Below are positions 12,401-21,400 of a DNA stretch of 64,000 nucleotides, in pieces. Both the position numbers and the translations under genes were made by a program. The notes under the pieces were generated by a model. That model was given only the letters and a program-made list of their open reading frames with translations, did no database searches and was not told the DNA's origin. Each line of letters opens with the position of its first letter. Positions within the stretch are counted from its first letter, which is position 1. Source of the stretch: Prionace glauca (lineage: Eukaryota; Chordata; Chondrichthyes; Carcharhiniformes; Carcharhinidae). The stretch is taken from contig CM075760.1 in assembly GCA_037974335.1 (NCBI GenBank), positions 57,565,812 through 57,629,811 on the forward strand, in the 5' to 3' direction.

Positions 12401-15400
12401 CTAATCCCGTGCTGTACCTGTCCTGGGAGTGTTTGATGTGGGGGACAGTGTGGAGGGAGCTTTACTCTGTATCTAACCCCGTGCTGTACCTGTCCTGGGA
12501 GTGTTTGATGTGGGGGACAGTGTGGAGGGAGCTTTACTTTGTATCTAATCCCGTGCTGTACCTGTCCTGGGAGTGTTTGATGTGGGGGACAGTGTGGAGG
12601 GAGCTTTACTCTGTATCTAACCCCGTGCTGTACCTATCCTGGGAGTGTTCCATGTGGGACAGTGTAGACAGAGGTTTACTCCGTATCTAACCCCGTGCTG
12701 TACCTGTTTTGGGAGTGTTTGATGGGGAGACAGTGTAGAGGGAGCTTTACTCTGTATCTAACCCTGTGCTGTACCTATCCTGGGAGTGTTTGATGGGGAG
12801 ACAGTGTTGAGGGAGCTTTACTCTGTATCTAACACCACCTGTCCTGGGAGTGTTTAATGTGGGGCAGTGTAGACAGAGCTTTACTCCGTATGTAGCCCTG
12901 TATTGTACCTGTTCTGGGAGTGTTTGATGGGGAGACAGTGTAGAGGGGACGTTGCTCTCTATCCAATTACTGATGCTAACATGGCCTCTCTCTGTTTTTG
13001 CCACAGGACCACTGGAGGAGTCAGAACCTGAATCGCTCGTGAAAACCCCGGAGGATATTGGGTAATTGCAGAGAGGCGGCGGGAGGGTGCCGTTGTCAGT
13101 AGCTGGTTGTGGACAGAAATAATGGAGAGGCACTACAGATGGGGCAAAGAAATGGCATCTATCATGTGTTGTGGCTGAGGGGAAGAGAAAGTGAGACTGA
13201 GCTAATGGAGGTCTGAAAAGGTTCACATAGAATTTGATTTGATTTATTATTGTCACGTGTATTGGGATACAATGAAAACTATTGTTTCTTGCGCGCCATA
13301 CAGACAAGGCATACCGTTCATAGACTACATAGGGGAGAAGGAAAGGAGAGAATGCAGAATGTAATATTACAGTCACGGCTGGGGTGTAGGGAAAGACCAA
13401 ATTAATGCGAGGTAGGTCCATTCAAATGTCTGATGGCAAACCAGCCTCCCATCCATTGATTTGATTTATTATTGTCACATGTATTAGCATACAATGAAAA
13501 GTATTGTTTCTTGCGTGCTACATAGACAAAGCATATCGTTTAGAGAGAAGGAAAGAAGAGAGTGCAGAATGTAGTGTTACAGTCATAGAAACATAGACAT
13601 AGAAGATAGGAGTAGGAGAAGGCCATTTGGCCCTTCGAGCCTGCTGTGCCATTCATCACAATCTTGGCTAATCATCCAATTCAATAGCCTAATCCTGCTT
13701 TCTCCCCATAACCTTTGATCCCATTCACCCCAAGTGCTCTATCCAGCCGCTTCTTGAATACATTCAATGTTTTGGCATCAACTACTTCCTGTGAGAATGA
13801 ATTCCACAGGCTCACCACTCTTTGGGTGAAGAAATGTCTCCTCACCTCTGTCGTAATGGTCTACCCTGAATCCTCAGACTGTGACCTCTGGTTCTGGACT
13901 CCCCGACCATTGGGAACATCCTCCCTGCATCTATCCTGTTAGAATTTTATAAGTCTCTAGGAGACCCCACCCCACCATCTCCATTCATCTGAACTCCAGC
14001 GAAAACAATTATAACCTAGTCAGTCTCTCCTCATACATCAGTCCCGCCAGCCCCAGAATCAGCCTGGTAAACCTTCGCTGCTTCCCTCGAGAGCAAGAAC
14101 ATCCTTCATCAGAAAAGGAGACCAAAACTGCACACAGTACTCTAGGTGTGGCCTCACCAAGGCCCTCTGTAATTGCAACAACACATCTCTGCTCCTGTAC
14201 TCAAATCCTCTCACAATGAAGGCCAGCATGCCATTGCCTTCTTTACTGCCTGCTGCACCTGCACGCTCAACCTTCAGTCGTAACCATGGTGTTGAGAAAC
14301 ATCATCTTATTGCAAGGTCGGTCCATTCAAAAGTCTGATGGCAAACCAGCCTCACATCCATTGATTTTGATTTGATTTGATTTATTATTGTCACATGTAT
14401 TGGGATGCAGTGAAAAGTATTGTTCCTTGTGCGCTGAGTCATATTATCACTAGACTACTAATCCTGACACAGCAGCTGGTGGAATTTAAATTCAATAAAA
14501 AAATCTGGAATGAAGAATCTACTGATGACCATGAAACCATTATCGATTGTCAGAAAAACCCATCTGGATCACGAATATCCCTTTAGGGAAGGAAATCTGC
14601 CGTCCTTATCTGGTCTGGCCTACATGTGACTCTAGAGCTACACAGCAATGCGGTTGACTCTCAACTGCCCTCCAAGGGGCAACTAGGGATGGGCAATAAA
14701 TGCTGGACCCAGCTAGGGAAGCCCATGTCCCATGAATGAATGAATACCATTCATAGAGAAAGAAAGGAGAGGGTGTAGAATGTAGGTTACAGTTACAGCT
14801 AGGTTGTAGAGAAAGCTCAACTTAATATAAGGTGGTAATTATCCTGCATCTGACTGCCCACTCACATCTCCAGGTTCCCCTTTATCCATGGCATGTGTTA
14901 CTCCTGCAAAGAATTCCAGTCAATCGGGTCAAATTTCTATCTCACAAAACCATGAAGACTCTTGCCAGTCATAGAGCCATAGAGGTTTACAGCATGGAAG
15001 TGGACCCTTCTACCCAACTTGTCTGTGCCACCCCTTTTTTAACCCCAAAGGTAGTCCCAATCACCTGCATTTGGCCCATCTCCTTCTTATCCATCTTATC
15101 CATGTAACTGTCTAAATGCTTTTTAAAAGACAAAATTGTACTGCCTCTGGCAGCTCATTCCAGACATTCACCACCCTCTGTGTGAAAAAAATTGTCCCCT
15201 GGACCCTTTGTATCTCTTCCCTCTCACCATAAACTTATGCCTTCTAGTTTTAGACTTCCCTACCTTTGAGAAAAGATGTTGACTAGCTAGCTGATCTGTG
15301 CCCCTCATTATTTGATAGACCTCTATAAGATCACCCCTCAGCCTCCTATGCTCCAGGGGAAAAAATGTCCCAGTCTATCCAGCCTCTTCTTATAACTCAA

Positions 15401-18400
15401 ACAATCAAGCCCTGGTAGCATCTTCGTTAATCTTTTCTGCACTTTTTCTAGTTTAATAATATCCTTCCTATATATAATAGGGTAACCAGAAGTTTACTTA
15501 GTATTCCAAGTGTGGACTTACTAAAGTCTTGTACAACTTCAATAAGACGTCCCAATTCATGTATTCAATGTATTCTGACCAGTTAAACCAAGCATGCCGA
15601 ATGCCGCCTTCATCACTCTGTCCACCTATGACTCTGTTTTTAAGGAGCTGTGAACCTGTACCCTAGATCTCTTTGTTCTATAACTCTCCCCAACACGCCA
15701 CCATTAACTGAGTAAGTTCTGCTCTGATTTGACCTACCAAAATGCATCACCTCACATTTATCTAAATTAATTGAGAATTTAATAGGCGTGGTTAATAAGT
15801 TTACAGATGACACCAAGATTGGTGGGATAGTGGACAGTGAAGAAGGTTATTTGGGATTGCAACGGGATCTTGATCAATTGGGCCAATGGGCTGATGAATG
15901 GCAGATGGAGTTTAATTTAGCTATAGTTAGATATAGGGGGGTACAATTTTGTCTTTTGAAAAGTGTTTAGACAGTTACATGGGTATATGGGTATAGAGAG
16001 ATGTGGGTCAATTCTGGACAATTGGAACTAGTTTAGTGATTATAAAAAGGGATGGCATGGACAAGTTGGGCCAAGAGGCCTGTTTCCATGCTGTGAACCT
16101 ATGACTCTATAAATTCTATCACGTTTGTCAGCCCACTGGCCCAATTGATCAAGATCTGTTGCAATCCTAGATAACCTTCTTCACTGCCCACTCTGCCACC
16201 AATCTCAAACTTACTAACAATCCCTCCTAAATTCTCATCTAAATGACAAATAATAGAGGACCCAGCACCGATCCCCGAGGCAGACCGCTGGTCACAGCCT
16301 GCAGTTCGAGAAACAACCCTTTACAACCACACTCTGTCTTCTGTCAAGGAGCCAATTTTATATCCATTTGGCGACCTCACCCTGAATCCCGTGAGATTTA
16401 ACCTTGTGCAACAACCTACCATGCAGTGTCTTGTTAAAGACCGTGCTGAAGTCCATGTAGACAACATCAACTGCACTGCTCTCATCGACCTTCTTGGTTA
16501 CCACTTCAAACACCTTGAGTTATTGATGGCCCCCTTGCTTTGCCTCTTCCTCCCGTGCAGACTTCCCACCATTGAATTGGAAGAGAAGCTCCCAACCGTC
16601 ATGGAGGTGAGCGAGATCCTGGAGGTGTCCCCGGAGCGCCGCCTGTCTCCCATGGAGATGGTTAACACAGAGGACTATGTGCTGGAGTAAGTACAAGAGT
16701 TTGTGAACGATCGAGCAGAGCCTGAGGATGTTTTAATTCAATTCATTCACAGGATGTGGACCTCACTGGCCGTGCCCAGTGTTTATCGCCCATCCTAATT
16801 GCCCCTTGAGAATGTGGTGGCTGAGGCGCCCTTCTTGAACCCGCTGCAGTGCCCGTGTAGAGTGGGTAACACCACAGTGCCGTTAGGGAGGGAGTTCCAG
16901 GATTTGTACCCCAGCCACAATGAAGGATATGTTCCCAAGTCGGGATGGTGAGCAGAGCTCCAAGGGGGAACTTGCAGGCGTTCCCCATGTGTCTGCTGAC
17001 TCTTGTCTTTCTGGAAGGTAGAAGTGGCAGGTTTGGAAGGTGTTGTCAAAGGAGCCTCGGCGAGTCACTGGGGTGTATCTTGTAGACGGTACACGCGCAC
17101 TGCTGCCACTGTGCATGGGTGCTGGAGGGAGTGAATGTTTGTGGGTGGGGTGCCCACTCAAAGTGGGGCTGCTTTGTCCTGGATGGTGTTGAACTTCTCG
17201 AGTGTTGTCAGAACCTCGCTCATCCAGGCAAGTGGAGAGTATTCCATCACACTCCTGACTTGTGCCTTGCAGATGGTGGACAGGAGTTGGGATTTGATTT
17301 GATTTGATTTATTATTGTAACATATATTGGGGTACAATGAAAAATATTGTTTCTTGCGCACTATATAGACAAAACATATCATTCTTAGAGAAGGAAAGAA
17401 GAGAGTGCATTGTTACAGTCATAGCTAAGGTGAAAGATCAACTTAATGCAAGGTAGGTCCATTCAAAAGTCTGATGGCAGCAGGGAAGAAGCTGTTCTTG
17501 AGTCTGTTGGTACTTGACCTCAGACTTTTGCATCGTTTTCACAGGTTCATAGAATCCCTACAAGCAGGAGGAGGCCGTTCAGCCCATCAAGCCTGCACAA
17601 GTCCACCCAGGTCCTATTCCCCGCAAAAGTTTTTCCTGCTAGTCCCCCTGATGCTGAGGGGCAATTTAGCATGGCCAATCCACCTAACCTGCGTATCTTT
17701 GAATGGTAAGGGACAATTTAGCACAGCCAATCCACCTAACCTGCACATCTTTGGACAATAAGGGACAATTTAGCATGGCCAATCCACCCTAACCCGCACA
17801 TCTTTGGACAATAAGGGACAATTTAACATGGCCAATCCACCTAACCTGCACATCTTTGGATACTAAGGGACAATTTAGAAATGGCCAATCCACCTAACCA
17901 GTACATTGTGGAGCCATACCAAGCTGTGCTACATCCGGAGAGGATGCTTTTTGTGGTGCATTTGTAAAAGTTGGTGAGAGTTGGAGCGAATTTCCTTAGC
18001 CCCCTGAGAAAGTAGAAATGCTGGAGGGACTTTCTTAACTATAGCGTCAGCATGGAACGAACAAGACAGATTGTTGGTGATCTGGACACCTAAAAACTTG
18101 AAGCTCTCAACCACTTCCATTTAAAAATGAAATTCCCAGTAAGGCAAGAAGACAGTGGAAACTGCAGAGGTGCCTCAAAATCTTTTAGACAGTACAGAGG
18201 CGCGCTGTGACAGATAAAAGATTGTGACCCACTGATCCAGGGTAACGCTCTGGGACTCAGTTTGAATCCTGCCACGGCAGATGGTGGAATTTGAATTCAA
18301 TTTTTTAAAAATCTAGAATTAAGAATCTACTGATGACGGTGAAATCATTACCGATTGTCAGAAAAACCCATCGGGTTCACTTATGTCCTTCAGGGAAGGA

Positions 18401-21400
18401 AATCTGCCGTCCTTACCCAGTCTGGCCTACATGTGAGTCCAGAGCCACACCAATGTGGTTGACTCTCAACTGCCCGTTAGGGCCATTAGGGATGGGCAAT
18501 AGATGCTGGACCCAGTGACACACAGGTCCCAAGAATGAATAAGGATTTTCAGGTGGGTTGTGTTTACTCAGTGGGTGCAGCCACTCCGCCCAGATCAAGT
18601 CAGAATTGCGATGATTTTAATATCATTTTTATATCATCACCTTACCTTACAGCCACTTTGGGCAGGTGGGGTCCGTGGGATAAGGGGGAGGGAGTGTCCT
18701 GCTGTTTCTGTCCCCTTCTCTCTCTCTCTCTTTCGCTCCGTCTCTCTCTCTCTTTCGTTCTGTCTCTCTCTCTCTTTCGTTCTGTCTCTCTCTCTCTCCG
18801 TCTCTCTCATTCCGTCTCTCTCTCTCTCTCTCTCTCTCACTCCATCTCTCTCTCACGGTCTCTCTCTCACTCCATCTCTCTCACTCCATCTCTCTCTCAC
18901 ACTCCATCTCTCTCTCTCTTACTCTGTCTCTCTCTCTCTCTCTTTCACTCCATCTCTCTCTCTCTCACTCCGTCTCTCTCTCTGTCTCGCTCCGTCTCAT
19001 TCTCTCTCTGTTTCTCTGCAGTTTGGTTACCAGTGGATTAGCTGACGGCAGAGAGACTGACCTTCACACCATCCTCTCCTCCGCCCCCACCTCACGGATT
19101 GAGGTCAGTCGAATCTTCTTCATCTGCTTAGGTAAGAGACCACCCCCCACCCTTCCCATCCCCTCCTCCCACTGCTGCAACCTCACTCCTGCTACCTCAC
19201 TCCTCCCACCACCCCACCCACCTATGCAGCCTCCTGCCACTCACACTCTCTTAAACTCTGTTCTCCCTCTCTGTCTCTCTCACTGCACACACACACTGCG
19301 CCCGATTCTCTCAAAAAAAAGTTCTAAGTGCTGAATTGGCAGGAAAGCTGGTGTAAATCACAATTGTTTTTTCAGTGGGAGTTGAGACTCGAATCTCCCA
19401 CACTCTGTGCAATCAGAGCTCCCGATGGGGAATATCACTAAAAGCTCGGGGAGGGTGGGGTCAATTCATGGGGGAGTCTGACTATTCCGTAACTCTGCAC
19501 ACGCACACACTGGCCCCAATCTATCAGCCTGCTGGCCAGCAGCTCACCCCCCCACCCCACCTCCCGCCTTCCCCTTCCCAGAGGCAAAAGTTCTCCCATC
19601 CCGGAGGTAAACCATCACCCCCAGTCCCCGATCACCCCCTAGCCCCACCCCCACACCATCAGGCTCCGCCCCTTTGTCACTGTCCAATGCCCCTGGTGGG
19701 CAGTGCCAAGATGCCCCCCGGGCATGGGTACTTTGCCCCTTGGACAGTGCCAGGACACAGGCTTGCAATGCTAGGTGCCCATGCCCAGGGGTCTCCACGC
19801 TCCCCCACCCCAGCTGCCTGACTCAATGGGGGCCTCGATTGCCCTCCACCTCACTCCGGCGGGATCTCCCGCTACTTTCCCGTCAGTGGGGAGTTACTCT
19901 ACACCCACCGGAGTGAAGTACTCCTGACAGGGTGAGAGATTCCATCGGGCCCAGAGAATTCAGTCCTGGGCCCAGTAATGACATCATGTCTCGCACACAT
20001 GAGGACGGTCTCAACAGGGATCTTGGGTTCATGTCGCACTATCTGTAACCCCCGTGACTTGCCTGGGTTTGCAAAACCTCACTTACTGTACTGTCTGGAG
20101 ACAATACACATCTCTTTAAACTGTGATCAGTGCTCCTTCCACTCACATTATCAGCCACTTTAAGACTTGAACAGCAGGTTAGGTGTAAGGATTTGCATTC
20201 TAATCAGCAACTGTCTGTGCTTTATATGCTCTGTCTGTCTGAGGTCAGAACTCTCCATTCACCTGACGAAGAGGCAGCCCCCTCGAAAGCTTGTGAGAAT
20301 ATTATCAAATAAATCGGTTGGACTAAAACCTGGTGTTGTCAGACTTTTTACTGTCATTTCTCAGCACCAAATCCAATATAGCCTCACCTCTACTTGGCCT
20401 ATCTACATACTGAGTCAAAAAACCTTCCTGCACACTTTGTACAAACACTGACCCCTCTAACGAGCTAGAACCATAGCAATTCCAATCAATGTTAGCAAAG
20501 TTAAAGTCCCCCATAACAATTACCCTATTACTTTCACTCCTAGCCAGGATTGTCTCCGCAATCCTTTCCTCAAGCTCTCTAGAACTTTTAGGAGGTCTAT
20601 AAAAGACTCCCAACAGGGTGACCTCTCCTCTCCTATTTCTAATCTCCGCCCATACTACCTCAACTGACAAGTCCTCATTAAACTTCCTCTCCGACACTGT
20701 GATACAGTCCTTAACTAGCAATGCTACCCCACCCCCCCTTCTACCTTCTTCTCTACTCCGACTAAAGCATTTGTATCCCGGAACCTGCAACAACCATTCC
20801 TGACTCTGCTCTATCCACCTCTCTGAAATGGCCACAACATCAAAGTCCCAGGTACTGATCCACGCTGCAAGTTCATCCACTTTATTGCGAATACTCCTCG
20901 CATTAAAGTACACGCATTTCAAACCCTGCTCCGCCCCACCCCCACTATGCCGTGCCTTGCATTCCCCATCTATGCCCCCCTCACTTTCACCCCCTCTACT
21001 CACGATCCCACCCCCCCTCCGAATCAGTTTAAACCTCCCTGCATAGCTTTTGCAAATTTACCCCCCAGGATATTGGTTCCCCTCTGGTTCAGGTGAAGAC
21101 CATCACTCTTATAGAGGTCCCACCTTCCCCAGAATGAGCCCCAATTGTCAAGTACCTGAACCCCTCCCTCCTGCACCATCCCCTCAGCCACGAGTTCAAA
21201 CTTTCCCTCTCTCTATTCCTCTCTATACTATCCCGTGGCACAGGCAAGAGTCTGGATATAACTACTCTTCCAGACTTGGCCTTTAGTTTCCACCCCAACT
21301 CCATAAATCTTTGCTTAATATCCCCTTCCCTTAATCTCCCTATGTCATGTGTCCCCCCATGAACTATAACTTGGGGTTGATCTCCTCTCTGCACTAATTT

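Noticed and set aside
12409-12690. Repeated MLYLSWECLMWGTVWREL frame
   Set aside because: Satellite unit read in frame. The satellite also sits in other introns without any coding sign.
19544-19821. Overlapping frames of 84-148 codons in C-rich DNA
   Set aside because: Inside a REC8 intron, compositional, both strands open, no homology recognised.
19990-20354. Target-site duplication around this PLE copy
   Set aside because: The flanks ATCATGTCT and CATTTCTCAG do not match well enough. The left end may be rearranged.
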